Origin: Burkholderiales bacterium
GTDB lineage: Bacteria; Pseudomonadota; Gammaproteobacteria; Burkholderiales; Burkholderiaceae_C
DNA length: 64,000 nt
Direction of reading: 5' to 3'
Assembly (NCBI GenBank): GCA_003963115.1
Contig: RXJQ01000037.1
Span: forward strand, 1-64,000
The first letter of the stretch is position 1. Every line of letters begins with the position of its first letter. The position numbers and the translations under genes were made by a program. Positions 1 through 9,457 of the stretch are shown here, one piece after another. Below the pieces are notes generated by a model. The model was given only the letters and a program-made list of their open reading frames with translations, did no database searches and had not been told where the DNA came from.

Positions 1-363
1 TCGCGCATGACCATCGTGACCACCGGTTCGGACGACGTGATCGAGCAGATCACCAAGCACCTCAACCGCCTGATCGAAGTCGTCAAGGTCGTTGACTTGT
101 CTGAAGGCCCTTACACCGAGCGTGAGCTGATGCTCATCAAGGTGCGCGCCGTTGGCAAGGAGCGCGAGGAGATGAAACGCATGGCCGACATCTTCCGTGG
201 CCGCATCATTGACGTGACCGACAAGACCTACACCATCGAATTGACGGGCGACGCAGCCAAGTTGGATGCCTTCATCGAGGCCATCGACCGCGCCGCCATC
301 CTTGAAACCGTGCGCACCGGGACCAGCGGGATCGGGCGCGGCGAGCGCATCTTGCGCGTCTGA
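1..363 (+). CDS. ilvH: Acetolactate synthase small (regulatory) subunit, 5'-truncated by window edge
   Basis: Regulatory subunit of acetohydroxyacid synthase, the first common enzyme of branched-chain amino acid synthesis; the small subunit activates the catalytic subunit and carries valine feedback inhibition. The reading frame is open to the first base, and the first in-frame residues read SRMTIVTTG, a conserved stretch within the N-terminal ACT domain rather than a start. About 40 residues (normally with the start and GALSR-type ACT motif) therefore lie upstream of the window. The visible part covers the end of the ACT domain and the C-terminal domain, ending GERILRV. The gene is 78 bp upstream of ilvC in the same direction, the usual ilvBHC order. 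Identification is by family recognition; only the C-terminal two thirds can be seen. Confidence 0.95.
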   Translation, partial: SRMTIVTTGSDDVIEQITKHLNRLIEVVKVVDLSEGPYTERELMLIKVRAVGKEREEMKRMADIFRGRIIDVTDKTYTIELTGDAAKLDAFIEAIDRAAILETVRTGTSGIGRGERILRV

Positions 364-396
364 GTCTGGCTCACCGCCGTCTCTCTTTCCCGCTAG

Positions 397-1458
<1,062 letters not shown>

Positions 1459-1478
1459 TTCCGGCTCTCGTCCAAGAC

Positions 1479-1515
1479 AAAGCCGCCAGGGTGCAAGCCT
1501 TGGCGGCTTTTTTCT
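1479..1515 (+). terminator. Rho-independent terminator after ilvC
   Basis: AAAGCCGCCA at 1479-1488 pairs with TGGCGGCTTT at 1501-1510, with a run of T residues through 1513. It lies 20 bp after the ilvC stop and before the convergent hydroxylase gene; the A-rich 5' arm could also let it work on the minus strand. Confidence 0.9.
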
Positions 1516-1536
1516 TGGGCGCGCAGTGCTCGGCCT

Positions 1537-2193
1537 TCAGATGCGTTCCCAGTGCAGGGTGCCGCAGAGCTTGTCCATCAAGGGCAGCACGATGTTGAAG
1601 TTGTGCGTGTGCATGAGGTCGCGCCGGTGATGCAGGCGGTGTAGCTGGCGCATCTCCCGCAACCAGGGCAGGCGCGTCAGCCAATGGCCTTCGGGCAGGT
1701 GATGGCAGGTGTGGAAGAACTCGTAGAGCAGGTAGCCCAGCAGGCTGTGCGCGCCGAAGATCCAGCCGAAGTTGCTGCCCATGAGCAGGCTGCTGATCCA
1801 CACGGCCGGCGTCACGAAGGCGGCGAGGTAGACCACGATCAACCAGGGCGGGAACAGGATGACGCGCCAGTCACGCCAGTCGTCGTAGCTCATGGCGTGT
1901 TCGCTGAAGAAGCTGTGGTGATCGCCCGTGTGGCGGGCATAGAAGAGGGCGGCCCAGCTTCGCTTCTGATGGCCCAGCTGGCGGTGCACCAGGTAGACGG
2001 CAGCATTGAAAACCAGCAGGCCCAGCGGCGCGGCCAGCCATTGCCAGGCCTGTGCATGCACGACCTGCTGGAGCATCAGCACGAAGGCCATGAGCCCCAG
2101 GCCGAAAACAAAACCGGCATGCAGCAAGGCGCTGTAGCGGGGGCTGACCTGGGCGCGGTAGCGTTGGCGAAAGGCCTGTGTGCTGTCTTTCAT
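1537..2193 (-). CDS. Fatty acid hydroxylase / sterol desaturase family membrane protein
   Basis: Predicted integral membrane di-iron oxygenase of the fatty acid hydroxylase superfamily (PF04116 type), which hydroxylates or desaturates lipid substrates. The protein shows hydrophobic segments and the histidine clusters typical of the family: HRQLGH, HTGDHH, HTCHH and HRLHH. I chose ATG at 2193 (218 residues) because it overlaps the TGA of the upstream outer-membrane gene as ATGA and has GGAG 6 nt upstream; an in-frame ATG at 2205 is possible. Last gene of the six-gene minus-strand unit that begins at 10462, so it is probably translationally coupled to the exporter outer-membrane component. The substrate is unknown. 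Confidence 0.8.
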   Translation of the reverse strand: MKDSTQAFRQRYRAQVSPRYSALLHAGFVFGLGLMAFVLMLQQVVHAQAWQWLAAPLGLLVFNAAVYLVHRQLGHQKRSWAALFYARHTGDHHSFFSEHAMSYDDWRDWRVILFPPWLIVVYLAAFVTPAVWISSLLMGSNFGWIFGAHSLLGYLLYEFFHTCHHLPEGHWLTRLPWLREMRQLHRLHHRRDLMHTHNFNIVLPLMDKLCGTLHWERI

Positions 2194-3689
2194 GGAGGGC
2201 TCCATCCGCCACCAATGGCTTTGTAGAGTAGCACGGTGGTCAGGGCTCGTGCAGTCTGCGCCTGGATGAGGTCGTCTTGTCGCTGGAGCGCGCTGAGCTG
2301 GGCCTCCAGAACGGGCTGAAGAAGTCCGCTGCCTTCCTGGAACAGCTTGTCGGCGTGATCGGCGCCATCCCTCGCGGTCTGCCAGGACTGTGTGAGCTGC
2401 TGGGCACGCTGGTCCAGGGCGCGGCGGGCGCTGTAGGCGTTTTCCACATCCTCCAGGGCGCTCATCATGGCCTGTTCGTACTGAGCGGCTGCAGCTTCCA
2501 GCCGCGCGTCGCTGGCTTTGATGTTCGCGGCGATCCGCCCACCTTCGAAGATGGGCAGGCGCACCCCCGCACCCCAGGCAGTGAAGCTTGACGATGCAGA
2601 GGGGACGCTGCCAATTTCCAACCGGCCATCGTTGGACAGGAACCCGAGGTAGAACTTGGGCAGCACGTCGGCCTTGGCGCTGCTCAGGCGTGCAGCCATG
2701 GCTCGCACGACGTTGGCACTGCCGCGAACATCGGGGCGGCGCTCCAGAACGTCTGAGGGCAGGACAGAAGGCAACTGCATTGGGATCACGCTGGCATCGG
2801 CCGGGGCGTTGGCATTGGGGCTGGGCAGGGCTTTCAAGGCCTGCGGCTGCTGTCCCGTGAGCACGGCCAGTCGGCGCAGGCGGGCCGAGAGCAGGCTTTG
2901 AAGTGGCGCTCGCGCCGCGTTGAGGCTTTCGATCTGGGCTTGAACACGGTCCACGTCAAAGCGGGTGGCCTGGCCGGCGTCGAATCGGCCTTGTGCATAG
3001 CGCTTGAGCCGCTCAACGGTGGCGATGCTGCGGTCCAAGACCTGGAGGCGGTATTCGATGCTGCGCGCTTCGATGTAGTTGTTGGCGATGTCGCCTGCCA
3101 CCATCATCTGTGCGCCGTGCAGCTTTTCTTCATAGGCCAGGGCGGCTTGGCGCGCGGCGTCGGCGTCGCTGCGGCGGGCACCAAAGATATCGACCTCCCA
3201 CGCGGCGGCGAACCCGCTGCCGTTGAACGAGCTGATCGGGACGTTCACCGCCGGCAGGTTGAGCGGCACAGGCAGGGGCAGGCTGGGCGGGCTGACGTCG
3301 TTGACCTTTTGTCTGCCCGTGTAGCCGTAGGCCTCCAGCGTCGGATACAGGGCCGATTCAGCCATGGTGACCACGGTGCGTGCCTCCTTGACCCTGGCCA
3401 CGGCCACGCGGATATCGGCATTGGCTGCCAGCCCTTGTTCGATGAGCTGCTGCAATGTCGGGTCCGCGACGCCTTTCCACCAACGGGACAAGGCCAGTTG
3501 AGTCTGAGTCGCATCGGGCGACCTGGATGTCGGCACTTCGTCAAAGGCTTGTGGCGTGGCCTTGGGCTCGGGGACATCGACACGGATGGTGGTGCAGGCG
3601 CTCAAGCCCAGGCTGAGCAGCGCGGTGAGCAAAGCAAGGCGCGGGGGCGTAGGTCCAGGCATTTTCAAAAAGCGCAAGGTTGGGGGCAT
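2190..3689 (-). CDS. Efflux outer-membrane lipoprotein, NodT/OprM family
   Basis: Outer-membrane channel of a tripartite efflux or export system (TolC-like trimeric barrel/tunnel). The 499-residue protein has a lipoprotein signal with LSAC lipobox (Cys about 32 from this start), followed by the two internally repeated outer-membrane efflux domains; the central repeat YIEARSIEYRLQVLDRSI and the C-terminal LEDVENAYSARRALDQR are characteristic. A second in-frame ATG at 3662 would give a shorter, equally typical signal peptide. It lies 6 bp after phaC and overlaps the hydroxylase start by ATGA. Its likely partners are the HlyD-like adaptor (9458-10462) and the ABC permeases in the same unit. Confidence 0.92.
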   Translation of the reverse strand: MPPTLRFLKMPGPTPPRLALLTALLSLGLSACTTIRVDVPEPKATPQAFDEVPTSRSPDATQTQLALSRWWKGVADPTLQQLIEQGLAANADIRVAVARVKEARTVVTMAESALYPTLEAYGYTGRQKVNDVSPPSLPLPVPLNLPAVNVPISSFNGSGFAAAWEVDIFGARRSDADAARQAALAYEEKLHGAQMMVAGDIANNYIEARSIEYRLQVLDRSIATVERLKRYAQGRFDAGQATRFDVDRVQAQIESLNAARAPLQSLLSARLRRLAVLTGQQPQALKALPSPNANAPADASVIPMQLPSVLPSDVLERRPDVRGSANVVRAMAARLSSAKADVLPKFYLGFLSNDGRLEIGSVPSASSSFTAWGAGVRLPIFEGGRIAANIKASDARLEAAAAQYEQAMMSALEDVENAYSARRALDQRAQQLTQSWQTARDGADHADKLFQEGSGLLQPVLEAQLSALQRQDDLIQAQTARALTTVLLYKAIGGGWSPP

Positions 3690-3695
3690 GGCGAC

Positions 3696-5444
3696 TCAGA
3701 GCTGGTGCACATACTCGCCCGGCGCATCGGGTAGCTTCTTTTTCTGATCGGGCAGGCCCATTTGAGGTGGCGCCACCAGGCCGCTGGAATGGCTGACCAG
3801 CCAGTTCTCCCAGGCCGGCCACCATGAGCCTTCCCGGTGCGGCGTGTTGGCCTGCCAGCGCTCGGGCGCAACGTAGCGTTCCTCTGGTGGGCGATGGTGG
3901 ATCTGGAAGCTGCGGTGCGGGTGACCAGGCTCGCTGACGATGCCGGCGTTGTGGCCACCGCTGGTCAGCACGAAGGTGACGTCCAGTGGCAGCAGGTGCA
4001 GCTTGTAGACGGACTTCCAGGGCGCGACGTGGTCGGTGACGGTGCCCACGGCAAAGCAGGGCACATGGATGTCGGTGAACCAGATCGGCTGCCCATTGAC
4101 CTCATAGCGGCCACTGGCCAGCTCGTTGTGCAAAAAGAGCTTGTGCAGGTACTCGGAGTGCATGCGGTAAGGCATGCGTGTCGTGTCGGCGTTCCAGGCC
4201 ATCAGGTCATTGGGTTTATCACGCAGGCCCAGCATGTAGTTCTTCAGCAGGCGCGACCAGATCAGGTCATTGGAATGCAGCAGTTGGAAGGTGCCGGCCA
4301 TCTGTGAGCCCTTGAGATAACCCTGCTCGGCCATGATGGCCTCGATGAGGTTGACCTCGGCCTCGTTGATGAAGAGCATCAACTCGCCAGCCTCGCTGAA
4401 GTCGCCTTGCGCGGCGAGCAAGGTCATGGTGGCGAGACGATCGTCCTTGTCGCGGCCCATGGTGGCGGCGGCGATCTGCAGCATGGTGCCGCCCAGGCAA
4501 TAGCCCACGCTGTGGATCTTGCGCTCAGGCACGATCTTCGAGACGGCATCGATGGCGGCCATGACGCCGTCCACACGGTAGTCCTCCATGCCGAGGTCGC
4601 GGTCGGCCGCCGTCGGGTTCTTCCATGAGATCATGAAGACCGTGTGGCCCTGGTCGACCAGGTACTTCACCAGCGAGTTGTGCGGCGACAGATCCAGGAT
4701 GTAGTACTTCATGATCCAGGCCGGCACGATCAGGATGGGCTCGGCATGGACCTTGTCGGTGGCGGGGCTGTACTGGATCAGCTCGATGAGCTTGTTGCGA
4801 AAGACGACCTTGCCCGGCGTGACGGCCACATTGACGCCCGGCTCGAACGCTTCCGTGCCGGCTGGCGCCTGCTTGTGGGCCAGCCGGTGGGCGTCGTCCA
4901 GCCAGTTCATGGCGCCGCGAAACAGGTTCACGCCGCCTTCTTCACGCGTGGCCTGGATGACATCGGGGTTGAGCCAGGGCAGGTTGGAGGGCGAGAACAC
5001 GTCCATCCACTGGCGTGCAGCGAAAGAGGCCACATCGCTGTGCTTGTGGCTCAGTCCAGGTACATCGTGGGTGGCGCGGTCCCAGGCGCGCTCCATGATC
5101 TGAAAGCCCTGTGCATACAGGTGAAACGGCCATTGCTGCCAGGCGGGCGACGAGAAGCGTGGGTCATCGCAGCAGTTGCTGGGGTGCTGGCCGGGCTGCA
5201 TCAGCTTCACGGTGGCCTCCTGCACATCCTCCAGCGTGCCCTTGAGCACATCGAGCTGCTTGCCTGGCGAGGCCATGAGGTGCGAGAGCCAGTCCAGGTA
5301 GACCAGCGTGGTCTGGATGGGCGAGATGCCGCCCAGCATCTGCCCTGTCTTGCCTTGCGCATGGCGGTCGATCTGCTCGACCAAAGCGCGCCACTGCTGC
5401 TCGGCCTTGCCCTGGCCACCTTGAAGCTGGATGTCCTTGCTCAT
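3696..5444 (-). CDS. phaC: Class I poly(3-hydroxyalkanoate) synthase
   Basis: Polymerises hydroxyacyl-CoA to polyhydroxyalkanoate with CoA release. At 582 residues it is near the class I length. The alpha/beta-hydrolase core carries the lipase-like box GYCLGG with nucleophile Cys316, Asp471 in TDHVAPW, and catalytic His498 in SGGHNAGI, so the triad is intact. Conserved PILIVPAWIMKYYILDL and LSPHNSLVKYLVDQGH are also present. The ATG at 5444 has AGAGAGG upstream. Unusually it has no phaA/phaB/phasin neighbours; it sits between an ABC permease (39 bp upstream) and the outer-membrane factor (6 bp downstream). It may be a specialised paralog serving the membrane/export unit rather than the main storage-polymer synthase; that is inference. 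Confidence 0.93.
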   Translation of the reverse strand: MSKDIQLQGGQGKAEQQWRALVEQIDRHAQGKTGQMLGGISPIQTTLVYLDWLSHLMASPGKQLDVLKGTLEDVQEATVKLMQPGQHPSNCCDDPRFSSPAWQQWPFHLYAQGFQIMERAWDRATHDVPGLSHKHSDVASFAARQWMDVFSPSNLPWLNPDVIQATREEGGVNLFRGAMNWLDDAHRLAHKQAPAGTEAFEPGVNVAVTPGKVVFRNKLIELIQYSPATDKVHAEPILIVPAWIMKYYILDLSPHNSLVKYLVDQGHTVFMISWKNPTAADRDLGMEDYRVDGVMAAIDAVSKIVPERKIHSVGYCLGGTMLQIAAATMGRDKDDRLATMTLLAAQGDFSEAGELMLFINEAEVNLIEAIMAEQGYLKGSQMAGTFQLLHSNDLIWSRLLKNYMLGLRDKPNDLMAWNADTTRMPYRMHSEYLHKLFLHNELASGRYEVNGQPIWFTDIHVPCFAVGTVTDHVAPWKSVYKLHLLPLDVTFVLTSGGHNAGIVSEPGHPHRSFQIHHRPPEERYVAPERWQANTPHREGSWWPAWENWLVSHSSGLVAPPQMGLPDQKKKLPDAPGEYVHQL

Positions 5445-5483
5445 GACGTGAACCTCTCTTGTTGAAGATCCTCAGCTTGAAAC

Positions 5484-6611
5484 TCAACCCTGACGGGCGA
5501 GCATGGAACGAAACCGCGCCAGCGCCACGGACAGGAACAGCGCGCCAGCCGCCGCCACCGCCAGCAACTGTGGCCAGACGATGTCGACACCCGCGCCACG
5601 GTACAACACGGCCTGCGTCAGTTTGACGAACTGCGTGGCCGGGGACAGCTGCACGATATGCTGGATCAATAGAGGCATGCTTTCAACCGGTGTGGCCGCA
5701 CCCGACAGCAGGTAGAGCACCACATAGACCGGCGCGGCCAGCAAGCCGAACTGCGGCATGGATGAGGTCAGCGTGGCCAGCATGATGCCCAATGCCGTGA
5801 CCGCGAACAGATACAGCGCCGTGCCCAGCATGAACAGCGTCACCGAACCGGCCAGCGGCACTTGCAGCCACAGGTGCACCACCAGCCACAGCGACAGCCC
5901 CACCGCCAGCAGGATGACACCGCCATTGGCCAGGATCTTGGCCAGCGCGATCTCGCTGGGCCGCACGGGCATCACCAGCAAGTGCTCGATCGTGCCGCGT
6001 TCGCGCTCACGGATCACCGCCGCCCCCACCAGGATGATCGCCAGCACGGTCACGTTCGTCACGATCTGCATGACCGAGGTGAACCAGTGCCCCTGGTTGT
6101 TGGGGTTGAACATCACATGCATCACGGGCTGGGCAGGCAGCATGGACTCGATGCCCTGCTGGTGGAAGAAGTCCAGCAGCTCCTTGAAGAAGATCTGGTT
6201 GAGGTAGACCACGCCCAGGCCGGCCTGCGTCATGGCGGTGGCATCGACCATGACCTGAACCGAAGGTGCGCGGCCACCGATGACGTCGGCCTCGAAGCGG
6301 GGCGGGATGTCGATGATGAAGATCACGTCGCTGCGGTCCAGTGCCTGGCCGGCTTCCTGCGGGGTGATGTCCTTGGGCGGCTTGAAGTAGGGCGTACGGA
6401 TGGCCTCGCGCAGACGTTGGGACAAGGCCGAGTGATCCGAATCGATGATGCCTACCGAGGCATTGGCGACCTCAGCCTTGACCCCTTTGGCCGTGCTGTA
6501 GACCGCCAACGTGAAGGTGAAGACAATGAGCGCCATCAGCGGCACGTCGCCAAACAGGCTGCGCAACTCCTTGGCGGCCAGTCGGGCGATGTTGAGCGAC
6601 CATTGCCACAT
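5484..6611 (-). CDS. ABC-2 type transporter permease, YhhJ-like
   Basis: Inner-membrane permease of an ABC-2 exporter. The protein has one N-terminal membrane helix, a large periplasmic domain of about 150 residues, and a C-terminal bundle of about five helices (for example VTNVTVLAIILVGAAVIRE followed by RERGTIEHLLVMPVRPSEI, a canonical ABC-2 cytoplasmic loop). The start MWQWSLNI at 6611 was chosen because AGGAGGG lies about 8 nt upstream and it begins 4 bp after the RbbA-like stop, giving 375 residues, the length of E. coli YhhJ. Longer in-frame starts would run into the preceding gene. Second permease half of the yhiI-rbbA-yhhJ type system. Confidence 0.9.
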   Translation of the reverse strand: MWQWSLNIARLAAKELRSLFGDVPLMALIVFTFTLAVYSTAKGVKAEVANASVGIIDSDHSALSQRLREAIRTPYFKPPKDITPQEAGQALDRSDVIFIIDIPPRFEADVIGGRAPSVQVMVDATAMTQAGLGVVYLNQIFFKELLDFFHQQGIESMLPAQPVMHVMFNPNNQGHWFTSVMQIVTNVTVLAIILVGAAVIRERERGTIEHLLVMPVRPSEIALAKILANGGVILLAVGLSLWLVVHLWLQVPLAGSVTLFMLGTALYLFAVTALGIMLATLTSSMPQFGLLAAPVYVVLYLLSGAATPVESMPLLIQHIVQLSPATQFVKLTQAVLYRGAGVDIVWPQLLAVAAAGALFLSVALARFRSMLARQG

Positions 6612-6615
6612 GCCG

Positions 6616-9441
6616 TCAGCCCTCCTGCTTGCCGACCAGCGCACGCGCCAGGCCGAGGTAGAGCAGGCCGAAGCCCAGCAGCGCGGCATACATCGGCAGG
6701 AAGCTGCCAAAGCCCAGCCCCTTGGTGAAGGCGCCCAGGCTGATCAGCTGGAACCACGAAGCTGGAAAGCCCTTGCCGACCCACAGCGCCGCGCCTGTCA
6801 GCGTGGACACCGGGTACAGCAGGCCCGAGAAGTTCACGGCAGGGATCAGGCAGATGATGCCGGAAGCAAAAGTGGCGGCCACTTGAGAGCGCAGGAAGGC
6901 CGAGATCAGCAGCCCCAGCGCCGTCGTGGCGAACACGAAGCACCAGGCCCCGAGCGTCAACGCGAGAAAGCTCCCTTTGAGCGGCACCCCGAGCAGCACG
7001 ATGCACAGGAACACCAACGTGAGATAGCTGGCCAGTGCCAAGGCCACATAAGGCAATTGCTTGCCCAGCAGGAACTGCCCCACGCTGGCTGGTGAGCCGT
7101 ACAGATTGATGATCGAACCCAGCTCCTTCTCGCGGACCACACCCAGTGCCGTCAGCATGGCGGGGATGATGATCAGCGCCAGCATCAACAGGCCAGGCGT
7201 GAAGGCATAGATGCTGTGAAAGGACTGGTTGTAGGCAAAGCGGGGCTCCAGCGTGGCGGGCAGGGTCGGTGGCGTCAGGCCGGGTTGCTCGCGGGCAAAG
7301 CGCATGGCGTGCTCCAGCACGATGCCGGTGGCGTAGCCTCGGATGTTCTCTGCGGTGAAAGGGCCCGCGCCATCGATGTAGAAGGCCACCTCGGGGTGGC
7401 GACCGCCGATCAGCTCTCGGCCGTAGTTGGGCGGGATCTCCAGCACCAGCGACACATCGTGCGATTTCAGCGCGCGGTCGATGTCGGCGATGTCACGCAG
7501 CGGCGCATGCTGCTCGAAGTAGCGCGACCCGGCAAAGTGCTCGACCAACTGCCGGCTGTCGTAGCTCTGGTCGTGGTCCAGCACGGCAAAGGCCACGTGC
7601 TCGATGTCGAAGGAAATGCTCCAGGCCGCCGTGACCAGCAGGATGATGGGGCCTAGCAGTGCAAAGGTCAGGCGGATCGGATCGCGCTTGAGTTCCATCG
7701 TCTCGCGACGGGCGAAGGCCCACATGCGCGACAGCCACATCGTCACCCCACCGTGTTGGCGCGTGCCGGCTGTCTTGCCGCCTTCATTCAGTGCTTCCGG
7801 CGCACAAGCACGGGCCGGCGCGGAGGCCGTCTGCACCTTCGCGGCCGCCTGCGCAGTCTGAACGGTGTCGTCGGCCGCTTCCAGGTAGGCGATGAAGGCG
7901 GTTTCCAGCGAATCGGCCTGCTTGCTCTCTCGCAGTTCCTGCGGCGAACCCACAGCCAGCACCGTGCCCCTGTGCATCAGCGAGATGCGGTCGCAGCGCT
8001 CGGCTTCATTCATGAAGTGTGTCGAGACGAAGATAGTGACCTGCTCCTGGCGGGACAGCTGGATCAACTGACGCCAGAACAGGTCGCGTGCAGCCGGGTC
8101 CACGCCCGAGGTCGGCTCATCAAGGATCAGCACCTCGGGCTTGTGCAAACAAGCTGCGGCCAGCTGCAGGCGCTGGCGCATGCCCAGCGACAACTGCATC
8201 GGGCTGGCATCCGCATGCTCGGCCAGGTCGAAGCGTCGCAAGGCATCGTCGATGGCCTGCTCGGCTGCCACGCCTGCCAGCCGATACAGCTTGGCATGCA
8301 GGCGCAGGTTCTGCCGCACGCTCAGCTCTTCATACAAGGAAAAGGCCTGCGACATATAGCCCACCCGCATGCGCGTATGCAGATCGCGTGCGTCGATGGG
8401 CTGGCCCAGCAGCATGGCCTCGCCAGCGCTGATATCGAGCAGGCCGGTCAACATCTTCATCGTGGTGGTCTTGCCGCAGCCGTTCGAGCCCAGGAAGCCG
8501 AAGATCTCGCCACGCTCGATGCGAAAGCTCACGTCCTTGACCGCGATGAAGTCACCAAAACGCCGGGTCAGGCCCTTGGCCTCGATGGCGGGCGGACCAT
8601 CTGCCTCAGGCCTGGGCGGGATGACAAGAGGTTCGCCGCTGCCGCGCTTGTCTGGCGGCAGGAGCGCGATGTAGGCCGCTTCCAGCGTATGCGAGGGCGT
8701 GCGCGCGAGCACCACCCGCGTCTCATCGAAGACCAGGATGCGGCCAGCGTCCATCGCCACGAGGTACTCGAAGCGCTCGGCTTCTTCCATATAGGCCGTG
8801 GCCACGATGACGGTCATGCCAGGGCGCTCCTGCCGGAGCGATTCCACCAGAGACCAGAACTGCCGGCGCGACAAGGGGTCCACGCCGGTCGTGGGCTCGT
8901 CCAGGATCAGCAGGTCGGGGTCGTGCACGAGCGCGCAGCACAGACCGAGCTTTTGCTTCATGCCACCAGACAGCTTGCCTGCTGGCCGGTCGCGAAAGGG
9001 CGCGAGACCGGTGGCGTCCATCAGGCGCTGGATGCGCGCGTTGCGCTCGGCGGCGTCCTGGCCAAAGAGCCGCGCGAAGAAGTCGATGTTCTCCGCCACC
9101 GATAAGGTGGGGTAGAGGTTGCGTCCCAGGCCTTGGGGCATGAAGGCGATGCGCGGTGCCAGCCTGGCGCGGTTGTCGGCCTGCGAGCTGTCCAGCCCCA
9201 GCACCTTGACTGCACCGTGCTGAAGCTTCCGCACCCCCGCGATGACGGACAGCAAAGTGGATTTGCCTACGCCGTCGGGCCCGACCAGGCCGATGGTCTT
9301 GCCCACGGGCAAGCTCAGATCGACGTGGTCCAGTGCGCGCGTGGCGCCATAGACGTGCCCCAGATCGGCAAGCTCGACCGCCCAGCCGGCATGGCTCGAA
9401 ACATTCCCAGAGATGTCGCCAGAGGAAAACGGGGAGGGCAT
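6616..9441 (-). CDS. rbbA: RbbA-like fused ABC protein: two ATPase domains plus ABC-2 permease
   Basis: Tandem ATPases fused to a permease, the architecture of E. coli RbbA (YhiH), reported as a ribosome-associated ATPase and also annotated as an exporter. Numbered from the ATG at 9441 (941 residues): ABC1 has Walker A GPDGVGKST (54-62), signature LSGGM (157-161) and Walker B LLILDE (177-182); ABC2 has Walker A GSNGCGKTT (318-326), signature LSLGM (417-421) and Walker B VLILDE (437-442). An Ala-rich linker at about 520-565 leads to an ABC-2 permease domain with about six helices. The start is supported by GGGAG 9 nt upstream; an earlier ATG at 9474 would overlap the adaptor gene. It lies between the HlyD adaptor (16 bp) and YhhJ-like permease (4 bp), the E. 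coli gene order. Confidence 0.92.
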   Translation of the reverse strand: MPSPFSSGDISGNVSSHAGWAVELADLGHVYGATRALDHVDLSLPVGKTIGLVGPDGVGKSTLLSVIAGVRKLQHGAVKVLGLDSSQADNRARLAPRIAFMPQGLGRNLYPTLSVAENIDFFARLFGQDAAERNARIQRLMDATGLAPFRDRPAGKLSGGMKQKLGLCCALVHDPDLLILDEPTTGVDPLSRRQFWSLVESLRQERPGMTVIVATAYMEEAERFEYLVAMDAGRILVFDETRVVLARTPSHTLEAAYIALLPPDKRGSGEPLVIPPRPEADGPPAIEAKGLTRRFGDFIAVKDVSFRIERGEIFGFLGSNGCGKTTTMKMLTGLLDISAGEAMLLGQPIDARDLHTRMRVGYMSQAFSLYEELSVRQNLRLHAKLYRLAGVAAEQAIDDALRRFDLAEHADASPMQLSLGMRQRLQLAAACLHKPEVLILDEPTSGVDPAARDLFWRQLIQLSRQEQVTIFVSTHFMNEAERCDRISLMHRGTVLAVGSPQELRESKQADSLETAFIAYLEAADDTVQTAQAAAKVQTASAPARACAPEALNEGGKTAGTRQHGGVTMWLSRMWAFARRETMELKRDPIRLTFALLGPIILLVTAAWSISFDIEHVAFAVLDHDQSYDSRQLVEHFAGSRYFEQHAPLRDIADIDRALKSHDVSLVLEIPPNYGRELIGGRHPEVAFYIDGAGPFTAENIRGYATGIVLEHAMRFAREQPGLTPPTLPATLEPRFAYNQSFHSIYAFTPGLLMLALIIIPAMLTALGVVREKELGSIINLYGSPASVGQFLLGKQLPYVALALASYLTLVFLCIVLLGVPLKGSFLALTLGAWCFVFATTALGLLISAFLRSQVAATFASGIICLIPAVNFSGLLYPVSTLTGAALWVGKGFPASWFQLISLGAFTKGLGFGSFLPMYAALLGFGLLYLGLARALVGKQEG

Positions 9442-9457
9442 GCGCGCATCTCCCGGC

